A DNA stretch of 64,000 bases from Anolis sagrei (lineage: Eukaryota; Chordata; Lepidosauria; Squamata; Anolidae): the NCBI RefSeq assembly GCF_037176765.1, contig NC_090024.1:154813278-154877277 (forward strand), in the 5' to 3' direction. The notes below the pieces were generated by a model. That model saw only the letters and a program-made list of their open reading frames with translations, was not told the DNA's origin and made no database searches. The position numbers and the translations under genes were made by a program. Below are positions 10,975 through 23,000 of this stretch, one piece after another (the first letter of the stretch is position 1; every line of letters begins with the position of its first letter).

Positions 10975-11800
10975 GTCGTTGTTATTTATTTATACCCCAC
11001 TTTATCTCCCCAAAGGGGACTTAAAGCTGCTTGACATAAAAGCATTGGTATCCAATTTAAAATATACAAATATGCAATAATTAAAATGGAATTAAACACA
11101 AACGGCACTAAAAAAATATATGTTTAAATCCATCAAAACAAACATATTCAAAGTTAAAAACCATAGCATCCATCAAAACAAACACAAAGTTAAAAACCAT
11201 AGCATCCTCTGACTAGATTTTAAACACCTTCATCTTTAAACCTTCTTTGGAAGCTTTTAAACAGAGAGTGGATGGCCATCTGTCAGGGGTGATTTGAATG
11301 CAATATTCCTGCTTCTTGGCAGGGGGTTGGACTGGATGGCCCATGAGGTCTCTGCCAACTCTATGATTCTAAACAACTGTTTAAATAAAAAGGTTTTGGA
11401 AGGACAGCAGGGAAGAGGCCATTCTGACTTCCCTGAGCAGGGAGTTCAAGAGTCGAGGGGCAGCCACTGAGAAGGCCCCCTCTCTTGTTCCCATCAACTG
11501 AGCTTGAGATGGAGGTAGAACCAAGAGAATGACCTCTCTTGAAGGTCTCAGGGTCCGGGCAGGTTCATACATGGGAATGCAGTCAAGCAAATAGCCTGGT
11601 GTTTTGGACTACAACTCCTAGAAATCCCAACTAGTTCATCAGCTGCTAGGATTTCTGGGAGTTGAAGGCCAAAAAAGCTGGAGACCCACAGGTTGAGAAC
11701 CACTGGTTTAGGGCTTTCAAGGTTATAACCAGCACTTTGAATTGTACCCAGTAACAGACTGGCAGCCAGTGGAGCTGCTTCAACAGGGGGTTTACTCACT
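10975..11800 (-). repeat. L2-type LINE 3' half, with nested CR1 piece and MITE
   Basis: On the minus strand it encodes HWLPVCYWVQFKVLV-like text near 11730-11790 and FSVAAPRLLNSLLREVR near 11430-11490. It ends with ataaataacaac-like tail text near 10975. A + strand CR1 end (11237-11372) and a hairpin MITE (11597-11705) interrupt it. Confidence 0.65.
11237..11372 (+). repeat. CR1 LINE 3' end
   Basis: It contains gatggccatctgtcagggg, ggttggactggatggccc and ccaactctatgattct, the standard CR1 3' terminus. Confidence 0.8.
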
Positions 11801-12142
11801 TCCAGTAGCCAATCCCAGTGAACAACCTTGCTGCAGCTGTTTGGACCAACTGAAGTTTCCGAGCACTCTTCAGAGACAGTTCTACTTAAGGTACATTACA
11901 ATCGGATGTAACTAAGGCATGTACCACCGTGGCCAGATCTGGCTTCTCAAAGAACGGGCGCAGTTGGTGCACAAGTTTTAATTATGTAAAGACCATCCTG
12001 GCTACTGCAAATAGCCAGGAGGGCCTCCAGGTTCAGTACCAAGCCCAGGAGGACCCCCAAACTGCAGACCTGTGTCTTCAGGGGGAGTGTGATCCATCCA
12101 TCAAAAGCTGAATTCCTATTCCCTGATCTACCCTGATCTACC

Positions 12143-12402
12143 AGTGGCGCAGTGGGTTAAACCCCTGTGCTGGCAGGACTGAAGACCGACAGGTTGCAGG
12201 TTCGAATCCGGGGAGAGGTGGATGAGCTCCCTCTATCAGCTCCAGCTCCTCATACGGGAACATAAGAGAAGCCTCCCACAAGGATGATAAAAACATCAAA
12301 TCATCTGGGCATCCCCTTGGCAACATCCTTGCAGACGGCCAATTATCTCACACCAGAAGCGACTTGCAGTTTCTCAAGTCGCTCCTGACATGACAAAAAA
12401 AA
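12143..12402 (+). repeat. tRNA-derived SINE (ACA-SINE-like), full length
   Basis: It starts agtggcgcagtgggttaaac, has B box ggttcgaatcc, and ends tgacatgacaaaaaaa. It is flanked by ATCTACC on both sides (12136-12142 and 12403-12409). It lies downstream of the MCOLN3 stop. Confidence 0.88.
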
Positions 12403-13218
12403 ATCTACCTTCTGAGTGACCAGGAGCACTCTGTCTAGTCTGGATTAAGTTTCAGTTTATTTGTTTGCATTCGGTCTATTACTGATGACAGGCACTGGTT
12501 TGGGGTCGCAACAAGCTTCCTCAGCATTAGGTAGAAAGTTGGCCATAGAATCATACTGGAGGACATACAGATTCTTTGAATGAACATTTTAATCAAATTG
12601 GTGAATAATCAACTCCAAAAGAGTCAAAACCACAAAAAAAATTGCAAAGGAATGACCATAGGGAAAAAAATACACTGGAAGAGGGCAAACCATTCTAATT
12701 TCCCCGAATCCATTCTCTGAACACTAAATGAGGCAAGGAGATGATAAATGAAAGGCCTAACATACCACTGCACATCTACTGTAGTGTCCAAATCAATACA
12801 TTTCTCAAGCCTTTATATAAAAGAAGTACAGGCTGCGTGCAATAATATAGGAGTAGATAGCACATTGGAACTACTCTTACAAGTAATTCTTAACATTCTT
12901 TGCAACTTGTATTAAAGCTTAGAAATGCTAACCACTCAAAACTTTTGTGTGGAGTCTGACCTTTTATAGATGCCTTATTTGTTATGGTGTATTTAATTGT
13001 GTGTGGGGGGAGAAAGGTGGAGTAAAAATATATTTTTTAGACTTTTCAGAATTTCAGACATAAAAGCATTATGACTGGAACTGAATGCGTAGCAAGGCAT
13101 ATCTATGTACTGTGTACAAAGTTTGGAAATGTTACGTATGTGCTGTTTGTTCACATTTTGTAGAGAGATGTTACAGTAAATATTATATTGTATTTAACTT
13201 TTAACTTAATGTTAAGAA

Positions 13219-13224
13219 TAAAGA
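13219..13224 (+). terminator. MCOLN3: Candidate distal MCOLN3 poly(A) signal
   Basis: AATAAA closes an AU-rich, single-copy-looking stretch. A competing AATAAA lies at 10525-10530. The sequence alone cannot say which is used. Confidence 0.4.
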
Positions 13225-13477
13225 TTTGTTTAACCAGTACTCACTACTACTATCTTTGTCATTTGTAATAATGGCAGGAAGTTAGTTCTATTCTCCAGTT
13301 GCTGGATTTGGAGACTGCAAAGTGCACCCGTTTCTAACAAATCCTCTATGTGTCATGCTGATGATAGTTTACCTCAGTAAACAATAGTGACTACATAACA
13401 CGTGACAAAGAAAAAACACATATAAACATAAATTTGGATGAATCAGTCAATGACAGGGAAGGGACTAAAATGCATAT

Positions 13478-13690
13478 ATACTGCTGTAGAATTTAGGCAG
13501 TTTGACAGCATTTTAACTGTCATGTCTCAAAGGTATGGAGTCCTTGCATTTGTAATTTTAAAAGGTTTTGAATCTTTTCTGCCAAAGAACACTCATGTCT
13601 CAAGAAACTACAACTTCCAGAACCCCATTGCATTGAGCCATAGCAGTTAAAGTGGTATCAAACTGCAGTAATTGAACAGTGTAGAAGCAC
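13478..13690. repeat. Hairpin MITE with tgtagaatt...aattgaacagtgtaga ends
   Basis: The left arm (ggcagtttgacagcatttta) and the right arm (agttaaagtggtatcaaact) are inverted copies. The same family recurs at 14638, 16450-17190, 55115 and 63505. Confidence 0.6.
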
Positions 13691-13918
13691 CCCCCCCCCC
13701 CCCGCGCGCACACACACTGTATGTAGGATTCACTAGAGTCCCATTTAAGTCTCAAGCATTTATTAAATACTCTGTGTGGGAGGACCTTTGTTGTGTGCCT
13801 TAACGGTGACCCTAGGCTGAACCTTTCAGCCTTGGGGTTATGATTTGTTCAGTGGATGTTTGGTCTTGACTTCGTGTGGGGCTGAGAGAGAGTGACTTGC
13901 CCAGAGTTACCTGAAGAT

Positions 13919-14571
13919 TGTTGGAGCATGCAAGGAATTAGTTAACGTGTGGGTGTCAACTGTAAAACCAGGTCGCAGGTTCGAATCCGGGGAGAGACGG
14001 ATGAGCTCCCTCTATCAGCTCCAGCTCCTCATGTGGGGACATGAGAGAAGCCTCCCACAAGGATGATAAAAACATCAAAAATCATCCGGGCGTCCCCTGG
14101 GCAACATCCTTGCAGACGGCCAATTCTCTCACACCAGAAGCGACTTCTGACATGACAAAAAAACCTCAAAAAACTGTAAAATAAGATGCATGAAACTGAT
14201 TGGTCAGGCTATGCCTGGGGAGATTGCTAAGCCTGGAACTTTTGGATACTGTTACATTTTTCAAGCTTGAGCTATGCACATGCCGAGAGAAGAAAGAGAA
14301 AAGCACAGAGAGACAGTTTGAAGTCTGCTCTCGCATCATGAGCTGCTGAAGAAGTTTCTCCACATGGACAAAGAAATACTATTTTAAATCTCTCATAAAA
14401 GGACATGTGAGTTGATGCAACAGATCAAATTGTACATATGTTCTAAACCATGAAGAGTAAACTACTTGTTCTTTACTGTTTATCTGTGTGGCATATTTTC
14501 TTTCTCTGGCAAGGCAGTGTGTGGGCTGATCAAACATAAGCTACACATGGCTTATTTTATATAATGCCACA
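13919..14571 (+). repeat. Solo-LTR-like dispersed repeat, family A copy 1, with SINE insertion
   Basis: It opens TGTTGGAGCATG and ends CCACA, carries a CCAAT-type box (gattggt) and is collinear with the minus-strand copy at 43755-44168. A SINE (13968-14172) sits inside it between two copies of ACTGTAAAA. No internal retroviral genes are seen. It looks old. Confidence 0.6.
13968..14172 (+). repeat. 5'-truncated tRNA-derived SINE nested in the LTR-like repeat
   Basis: It begins just before the B box (aggttcgaatccgggg), runs to gacttctgacatgac and an A-rich end, and has the 9-bp target duplication ACTGTAAAA. Confidence 0.85.
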
Positions 14572-14579
14572 GAAATTTC

Positions 14580-14712
14580 TATGGCTGAGCAGGGATTTGA
14601 ATCCCGGTCTCCTAAGCCGATGCCACTACATTTAGGCTGTGTCTACACTGTAGAATCAGTGCAGTTTTCCACCACTTGTTATAGACTCATGGTAGTTGTA
14701 GTTTGGTATTTA
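14580..14712. repeat. tRNA-SINE remnant plus MITE arm
   Basis: It contains gagcagggatttgaatccc (tRNA-like, minus sense) and then ctgtgtctacactgtagaat, the outer arm of the hairpin MITE family. Confidence 0.45.
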
Positions 14713-14913
14713 TTTATTGTGTCAGAAGCAAATTGAGAATACAGTTATAATGTATAGAAAAACCACATACAAAGTTAAAATCTGGCGTTATACTCAATTT
14801 CCTTTGACCAGAAGCTGTCCACTTGGATTGCCTCTGGTGTCGCTGTAAGGAGGTCCTCCATTGTGCATGTGAAAGTGCTCATATCGCATTATAGTGGGGG
14901 GGAGGGGGGGTGT

Positions 14914-15860
14914 CAGGAGCAATTTGAGAAACTGCATGTTGCTTCTGGTGTGAGAGAATTGGCCATCTGCAAGGACGTTGCCCAGGGGACCTGGATGTTT
15001 TTACCATCCTTGTGGGAGGCTTCTCTCATGAGCTGGAGCTGACAGGGGCAGCTCATTCTTGCTCTCCTCAGTTTTGAACTTGTGACCTGCGACCAAGGGT
15101 TTAACCCAGTGTTTCTCAACCTTCCTAATGCTGCGACCACTTAATGCGGTTCCTCATGTTGTGGTGACCTCCAACCATAACATTATTTTTGTTGCTACTT
15201 CATAACTGTAGTTGTACTTCTGTTATGAATCGTAATGTAAATATCTGATATGCAGGATGTATTTTCTTTCACTGGACCAAATTTGGCACAAATACCCAAT
15301 ATGCCCAAATTTGAATACTGGTGGGGTTGGAGGTAGGTTGATTTTGTCATTTGGGAGTTGTAGTTGCTGGGATTTCTAGTTCACTTACAACCAAAGAGCA
15401 TTCTGAACTCTACCAATGATGGAATTGAACCAAACTTGGCACACAGAACTCCCATGACCAAGAGAAAATACTGGAGGGATTTGGTGGGCATTGACCTTGA
15501 GTTTTGGAGTTGTAGCTCAGCTACATCCAGAGAGCACTGTGAACTCAAAACAGTGATGGATATGGACCAAACTTGGCATGAATACACAATGTGCCCAAAT
15601 GTGAACACTGTTGGAGTTTGGGGGAAACAGACCTTGACTTTTGGGAGATGTAGTTGCTGGGATTTCTAGTTCACCTACTATCAAAGAGCATTCTGAACCC
15701 CACCAATGATAGAATTGGGCCAAACTTCCCACACAGAATCTCCATGACCAACAGACAATACTGTGTTTTCTGATGGTCTTTGGTGACCCCTCTGACACCC
15801 CCTCACGACCCCCAGGTTGAGAAATGTTGGTTTAACCCATTGCGCCACCGGGGGCTCCTA
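14914..15860 (-). repeat. tRNA-derived SINE split by a SPIN-like transposon
   Basis: The tail (aggagcaatttgagaaactg) lies at 14919 and the body runs to 15098. The head (cattgcgccaccgggggctc) resumes at 15838. The gap is exactly the SPIN-like element with duplicated GTTTAACC. Confidence 0.85.
15107..15829 (+). mobile_element. SPIN-like non-autonomous hAT transposon, copy 1
   Basis: The left end CAGTGTTTCTCAACCTTCC and following atgttgtggtgacctccaac match the SPIN terminal sequence as I recall it. The right end ggttgagaaatgttg is its inverted repeat. An 8-bp target duplication GTTTAACC flanks it (15099-15106 and 15830-15837). The interior holds two copies of a module of about 165 bp (ccaaacttggcacacagaac). 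There is no transposase frame. Confidence 0.85.
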
Positions 15861-15924
15861 TGAAAACAGGTAAGTTACAGGATTTAAAGAAATAGGACTC
15901 CTGGGAGGTCCCTGGCAAGGGAGT

Positions 15925-16250
15925 GAGGGAAGGAAAGAAGAGGGGAAGCAAAGCTGCTGGGCTTCCTTCCGGGCGCGCGAGGCGCCTTAAAAGCCCCGCA
16001 CAGCCGCCTCGCGCGCGGTTGACGGAGGCTCTCTGCTCCCGGGCCAGGGCTGCTGGACGCCTCCCCGCGCTCCTTCCATGCCAGCCCCGCCCTCCGCCAA
16101 TGTTTCTCGCGCCCAGCGTCATGGCTCTGCGGTACCTGGGCAAAAGGAGGACGCTGGTCACCAGGTGAGGAGGGAGGAAGGGAGGCAGGGAGGGAGGGGC
16201 AAGCTGTTGCCGGGCTCCAAGATGGAGCTGCCTTGGAGCGAAATTTGGGG
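15925..16250 (+). promoter_or_regulatory. MCOLN2: MCOLN2 CpG-island promoter
   Basis: This CpG-dense block (gggcgcgcgagg, cgcgcgcggttg, cccgggcc) surrounds MCOLN2 exon 1. No TATA box is evident. It begins about 65 bp after a SINE and ends near a Tigger-like piece at 16262. The transcription start is not resolved; the position is inferred from exon 1 and base composition. Confidence 0.75.
16121..16164 (+). CDS. MCOLN2: MCOLN2 exon 1 (start codon)
   Basis: It encodes [14 protein letters not shown] plus two bases of an Arg codon, with donor AG|gtgagg. The ATG at 16121 has G at +4. An in-frame ATG at 16100 would add MFLAPSV. The N-terminus is unlike the human one, so the assignment rests on the CpG island, the donor and a clean frame into exon 2. 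Confidence 0.7.
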
Positions 16251-19200
16251 AGGAGCCCAGCCGGGCCCCCGTATCCGCGGGTTCTGTATCCGCGGATCCC
16301 ACTTCCCATGGCTTGGAAATATATGTATATTTTAAAAATACCTCCTCAAAAGGCAAACCTTGATTTTTTGCCATTTTATACAAAGGTCGTCATGTTACTA
16401 TGGGAGTTGTAGTCCAAGAAGGAACTTCTTAGTGAAGCGGGACTAGTTATAGACTTTCACTGTTGCATACTTAGGGTGCCACAGCCTACGTACTATGGGA
16501 TCCTGGGAGTTGTAGTTTGGTGAGGCCCCAGCACTCGTTCCTAAGTTCTTCCGAGTGAAGTGGGACTATAGAACTGGATCACTGCATACTTTTAGGGTGC
16601 AGCTACACTGTGGAATTAATGCAGTTGGACACCACTTTAATTGCCCTGGCTTAGTGCTATAGGATCCTGGGAGTTGTAGTTTGGTGAGGCCCCAGCACTC
16701 TTTCCTAAGTTCTTCTGAGTGAATTGGGACTAGATATAGAACTGGACCACTGCATACTCTTAGGGTGCAGCTACATTGTAGAATTAATGTAGTTTGACAC
16801 TACTTTAATTGAATTAATGCAGTCTGACACTACTTTAACTTGACACCATTTTAATTGCCCCAGCTTAGTGCTATGGGATCCTGGGAGTTGTAGTTTGGTG
16901 AGGCCCCAACACTCCTTCCTAAGTTCTTCTGAGTGAAGTGGGACTAGATATTGAACTACCACTGCATACTCTTAGAATGCAGCTACACTGTGGAATTAAT
17001 GCAGTTTGACACCATTTTAATTGCCTTGACTTATTGCTATGAGACCCGGGAGTTGTAATTTGGTGAGGCACCAGCACTCTTTGGCTAAGAAGGCGAAAAG
17101 GCCTTGTCAAACTGCAGCTCCCAGGATTCGGTATCATTGAACCGTAGAAGTTAAAGTGGCGTTAGATTGCATTGACTACACTAAACTCAAGATCTCTCCA
17201 CTCATAGTGGGATCTATGGTATTCTCACCTGCACCAATATTTTACTAGAATTTGCACACAACTCTGTTGGCTGATTTTTTTAAAAAGGGCCAAAGCATCA
17301 TTCATCCAATGCTTTTTACACTTGGTGCCAATTGCAATATGGGTCTAAAATGTGTTTAAGATTAACCAACTTTGACAAAAACAGGCACAGGTCATAGTGT
17401 CCTGCAGGTAAAAATCGGGAGAGAGAAGGCCTGCTATTTACAGTTCTTTAGAGCAGAATTCTGCCACTACAGTTCTTTAGGCCAAATTCTGCCACTTCAG
17501 TAGCTGATGTTATCGCTCCCTTTCTTTTGTGTGTGTGATGTTTGCTTTCCTTTTACAATTTTCCCTATGTGTGGGAATAAATTAAATCAACTTGAAGCTT
17601 GACTGTAACAATGTGCACAATGTGTAAATGGTGGATCATTATGTGATCCACCATTTATTTGGAAGTCCCATGTGATCATGAATTGTATCCATGATCACAA
17701 CCTGAATGGTCTTCCATCCAGTGAAAGCAGCCCAAAATGTTATATCAGTGCCTGTCCTAGTGACTCATACAAGTGTCCTGTATTACTATGACTATTTTTG
17801 GAACCGCTCTCCAAGATTCCTGGGTGCAATACTATACCTATTCAGACTTGGCCATGGTAGTCCATGGTCTGGTTACATCCCAAACACATTCTATGTGGGG
17901 TTGCCTTTGAAGACTGTTCAGAAGCTACCAATGGTCCAATGGGTGACAGCCAGATTGCTCACCGGAGCGGCATACCAGGAGCGTACAACCCCTCTGTTAC
18001 GTCAGCTCAACTGGCTGCCAATCTGCTACTGAGCACAATTCAAAGTGCTGGCTTTAGCCTATAAAGCCCTAAACAGTTCTGGCTCTGCTTACCTTCTGAA
18101 TGTATTTCCCTCTATGAACCACCACAGAGTTTAAGATCATCTGAGGAGGCCCTGCTCTTGGTCCCGCCTCCCTTGCAGGCGCAATTGCCAGAGATGAGAG
18201 ACTGGGTCTTCTCAGTGGTAGCTCCTCGGCTGTGGAATTTCCTCTGCTGCGATGTTAGATCAGCCCCCTCCCTCCTGACCTTCTGCAAGAGAGTGAAAAT
18301 GTGGCTTTGTGACCAAGCCTTTAGAGAACTTGTGCAATACATAGACTTGGAACAATATGCAGTGACCATTGGGATTGCCAGGGGTGGCTCAACCCATTAT
18401 GCAAAGTAAGCATTTGCAGTATAGTTGATTTTGTCCAGGGGCGCTCTTGAGGCGCTCTTGGGGGAAAACAGACCTTGACTTATGTGAGTTGTAGTTACTG
18501 GGATGTATAGTTCACCTACAATCAAAGAGCATCCTGAACTCCACCAATGATGGAATTGAACCAAATATGGCACACAGAACTCCCACGACGAACAGAAAAT
18601 ATATATCAGTGATTGGTTGGGGGGGAGGGCGGCGCCAAAATACTGTTTGCTTAACGTTGAAAATTACCTAGGGCCGCCTCTGGGGACGGCCCACGGCCCA
18701 TATTATGTGTTTAACTCAGAATGTATTGTTTTTAAGTGTTTTGTTTTTTAGCCCCACGCCTTCCTGCCAGGACCCTCACCTCTCTGCACAGCAACCCAAC
18801 TCTCCTTCCTCTCCTCTCTCACGCAGCATGCACCTTCTTCATGCAGCGTATGTTTTCCTCTTCTCTGCTCTCAGTGCAACATGTGTATTCCTCTCCTCCA
18901 CTCTCGGTACCAGTCTTTCCCATTTTTCCTTATTCATATACACACAGCATTTTCCCCAAAATGTATAGTTAAAATAAACTATGGTGATTTTTGGAAGGAT
19001 ACATAAGCACATTTACATTGAAGAAGGTTAGAATAATAATTTAATCAGAATTTGACAGTCTTACCTTAAATTACAGTTTTATGTAAATATTCAAAACATG
19101 TAACCTACTGATGCCTCAAGTAATGTAATTTTACTGGTAACTGTTTTTATTTTGAAATTTGCCAGTAGCTATTTCATTTCCCACCCTTGGCTTATACTCG

Positions 19201-19976
19201 AGTCAATAGGTTTTCCTAGTTTTTTTGTGGTAAAATTAGGTGCCTCGGCTTATATTCAGGTCGGCTTATACTCAAGTATATATGAAACATCAATTAGTTT
19301 CACATTTAGACTTGGGTCCTGTCTCCTAGCTCTCTCAATATGTGTATATATACAAATATAGGTATTCTAGGTTGTTGTAGGTTTTTTCAGGCTGTATGGC
19401 CATGGTCATACAGCCCGAAAAAACCTACAACAACCCAGTGATTCCGGCCATGAAAGCCTTTGGCAATACATAGGTATTCTAATTTTTTTTTTTAAAAAAA
19501 ATCAAAATCACTTCTGATCTTGAACATTTTGGAAAAGGCATTTTTCTGCCTGTACTATGATCTGCAGTCTGATGGATATGAGTACACTGGAACTTCAGCT
19601 TCCATACTGAGACCCTCCTGCCAATTTTGTCCTCCAAATTGCCATGGGTCTATTCCAAATAATGTCCGGTTCTGCTCATTTTGTGTGACATGCTCTGGAC
19701 TTAACCTCTGAGCTGGATGGGATAATGATGACCATAGTGTGGAGGAATTCTCTGCATCCATTATTATTTATTTTATTTGTTTAGTACATTTCTATACCGC
19801 ACCTTTCAGCCTTCCAGCGGCTCGAGGTGGTTTACAAGGCAAGAATTCAATGCCACCAAGGACACAATTACAATATACAATATAAAAACCATCAACAATA
19901 AAATCAAACATTTTAATGAAACATACTTCAATCGATAATCATTAAAACAATGTCCAGTTCTGCCATATAGTTGTTC

Positions 19977-20010
<34 letters not shown>

Positions 20011-23000
20011 AATAATAATAATAATCTCATGATGGATACAGACAGTTGCTGTTGAAAAGTTTCCTGTTGTTTCGTTAGGCAATTCTGTAAAACTTCTAGT
20101 TTAATTTTGTAAAAATTGCTCCTGAGTCTCCCATCGCACAGATTAGAGTAAAAATATTCTCCAGTTTACCAACCACTGGTGAAATAAATGAGATAGGAAG
20201 CATAGCAACGACATGGAAAACTTGACACAAATCGACATGGGTTCAATCGACCTACAGTTAGGAACCACAGAGCAGATCTCAATCCACTAACCACATATGA
20301 TGGCCAGAGGCTTTAAAATGGATGTGCTAGATTTTTAAACAAACATTTGTTGTTTATTTGCCATTTAGTTGTGACATGAGAGAAGCCTCCCACAGGATGG
20401 TAGCACCCTGGGCAACGTCTCTGCAGACTGCCAATTCTCTCACACAAGAAGCGACTTGCAGTTTCTCAAGTTGCCTCTGAAACAATAAAAAGAAACCATT
20501 TAGTTAACTTCAACTCATGGTTACCCTGTGAAAAAAAGATCCCTGGGATACTTCACTATCAACTGCCTTATCAGCTTGTGAAAACTCAAGGTTGAGACTT
20601 CTTTGGTTGAATTAATCCATTTATACTATTTCAGTACTAACTGAAATAATTTAAAAATATCAATTGAAATGATGTAAAATATACATTGTTTCAGTTGGTA
20701 CTTCAACAATATATTTAACTGATTTTTATTATGTATAGTTGATTGTGCTTTTATCTGAACTTTTGGGCAAAGTGGGTGTGTGATAAAGGCCAGTGAGGTA
20801 AGAGGACCAGAGAGTGTATTGTTATACATAATTGCTCATGCTATTTGGAAGGTTTGCTCATTCACTGGTGGAAGGGATTCGAGGAGAAGCTCTGTAGATC
20901 CAGACCACTTTGACCTCCAGGTATGTTCTGTTCATTCCATAATACTGAGATGTTGCTGTCTCTGAAGCTTAAGAAGGTAAAAGCAACAAGATGAGGAATG
21001 TGGTTCTTGCTAATCATTGGTTTTAACTTTTTAAATTGTTTTTAAATCTTAAATTTTAACTAGCTATCCCTTGCCACGCGTTGCTGTTGCCCAGTCTAAT
21101 GGTCTGGAAAATAAAGTTATGAGAAAGTGTTGGTTTATTATATATGTAATTTCTTTAAGCTTCTGGGTAAACAGTATTTCTTGTTCTTTCTTTGTCAGTG
21201 TTGATGTGGAGAGTGTCTGGTTTGCCTACTCTGGAATATGCAACATATAATTGTCATTCTTTAGAGGTCCCTATCAAATCTATTATACTATATCTCTCTG
21301 TGTGTTAATCATATATATCCATATATATCTATATTTATGACTGGATGGCTCTTTGTTAGGAGGACTTTGATTACATTTTCTTGCCCTGGTGAAGGGAGCT
21401 GGACTGGGTGACCTTAAGTATTTTCTGTTGGTCATGGGGGTTCTTTGTGGAAAGTCTGCCCCAATTCTGTCGTTGGTGGGGTTCAAATGCTCTTTGATTG
21501 TAGGTGAACTATAAATCCCAGTAATTACAACTCCAAAATGTCAAGGTCTATTTTCCCCAAACTCCATCTGTGTTCATATTTGGGCATATGGAGTATTTGT
21601 GCCAAGTTTGGTCCAAATCCATCCACAGTGCTCTCTGGATGTAGGTGAACTACAACTCCCAAACTCAAGGTCAATGCCTACCAAACCCTTCTAGTGTTTT
21701 CTGTTGGTCATGGGAGTTCTGTGTGCCACGTTTGGTTCAATTCCATCATTGCTGGAGTTCAGAATGCTCTTTGAATGTAGGTGAACTATAAATCCCAGCA
21801 ACTACAGCAAGGACATACATTGGGTTGTTAGGTGTATGCTGTCCAAATTTGGTGTCAATTGGTCCAGTGGTTTTTGAGTTATGTTAATTCCACAAACATT
21901 ACATTTTTATTTATATAGATCTGTTTATTTTATTATATGTCTATTTAATGTTTTATGGCATTGAATTGTTGCTTATTGTAAGACTGCACTGCATCCCCTT
22001 CAGGGTGAGAAGGGTGGGATATAAATACTGCAAGTAAATAAATAAATAGCATGTGTAAAAATTAAAAATACTCTGAATGATATATCGTCTGCAGTTTTGT
22101 TCCTGTTGGTGAACTGCAAATTCTGCTTGGGTGCGATCCATGCTTAGCATCAGCCCAGTCTGTCTGTCAGGGTGCCCATACCAGCTTCTCTGTCCCCCAT
22201 GACATGATGTGAAAAGGGGGAAGCTGAGACAATGGATGGGAGCACAATATAGATAAGATCATCTGGCCTTATCAGAAACCGAAACTGTAGGATAGCCACT
22301 GTGGGAATTGAATGTAGCCAGTAGAGGAGGATGGGACTGGGGAGTGATATACATGGGGGTTGGTGGGAAAACCTTCAGAACAGTCTTTCTTCTAGTTATT
22401 GTAAGATTGGAATAAAACCAAATCCAAAGATTGCCCTTTGTGAGCGTGTTTCTGTTCCAAAAGCTTCCAGGTTCTGACACAGGTTAAACTACATTGCTGC
22501 TGTGAACCGTGGCTCAAATCTCTGTTTTGCATTTTGGGGCATCCAGCAGGATTGTGTTAAATGGAAGGTGCTGTTTGCTGTAACGTTGGAGAGTACAGTG
22601 GGCCTTTCAGTGCAGTATTTTTAGTCATGAGATAGGTGGCAACTTCAGGATATGTTTGGCTAATACACAACCACAGAGACCTTTGGCTTCAAACGCTCCT
22701 CCTGCGGAGGGAAGTTTTACGGCTGTCCTGTTTGCATAGTATTGAATAGCAAAAATAAAAAAATAAGGAAACAAGAAGGATCATTGGGTTTGCCGGGTGT
22801 TAGTCGCTAAGATCAGATGCAAACATGTTGGAGGATTGCTGTGAGAACCCTTCTTACCAGTTTGTTAGGACCAAGCTCCATGTTACAGAATTGTAAGTAT
22901 GAAAACTCTAAAGACTGAGATCTTTGCTTAACTCACTTTGGAGAACAAACAGTACATACACTTCCTGGTGAAATAATAGCAGGGAAGGGAGTTGTCTAAT

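Larger units (their letters stand above)
9658..13240 (+). other. MCOLN3: MCOLN3 3' untranslated / downstream region (extent inferred)
   Basis: Two possible poly(A) signals lie after the stop: AATAAA at 10525-10530 and AATAAA at 13219-13224. The second ends an AU-rich, UTR-like stretch (about 12900-13240), and a T/G-rich run follows. Between them lie a MITE-like element, a LINE, a CR1 piece and a SINE, so a transcript reaching the distal signal would carry these repeats. Confidence 0.4.

Noticed and set aside
12143-12240. tRNA gene candidates at SINE heads (B box ggttcgaatcc)
   Set aside because: They sit at the 5' ends of SINEs with standard bodies and A-tails. No full cloverleaf was found.
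15832-16383. Minus-strand open frames of 183 and 141 codons across the MCOLN2 CpG island
   Set aside because: GC-rich DNA has few stops. The frames cross a SINE and a Tigger-like piece and show no known domain.
16450-17190. CRISPR-like regular repeats
   Set aside because: Repeats of about 165 bp in a vertebrate intron derived from a transposon have no spacer structure.
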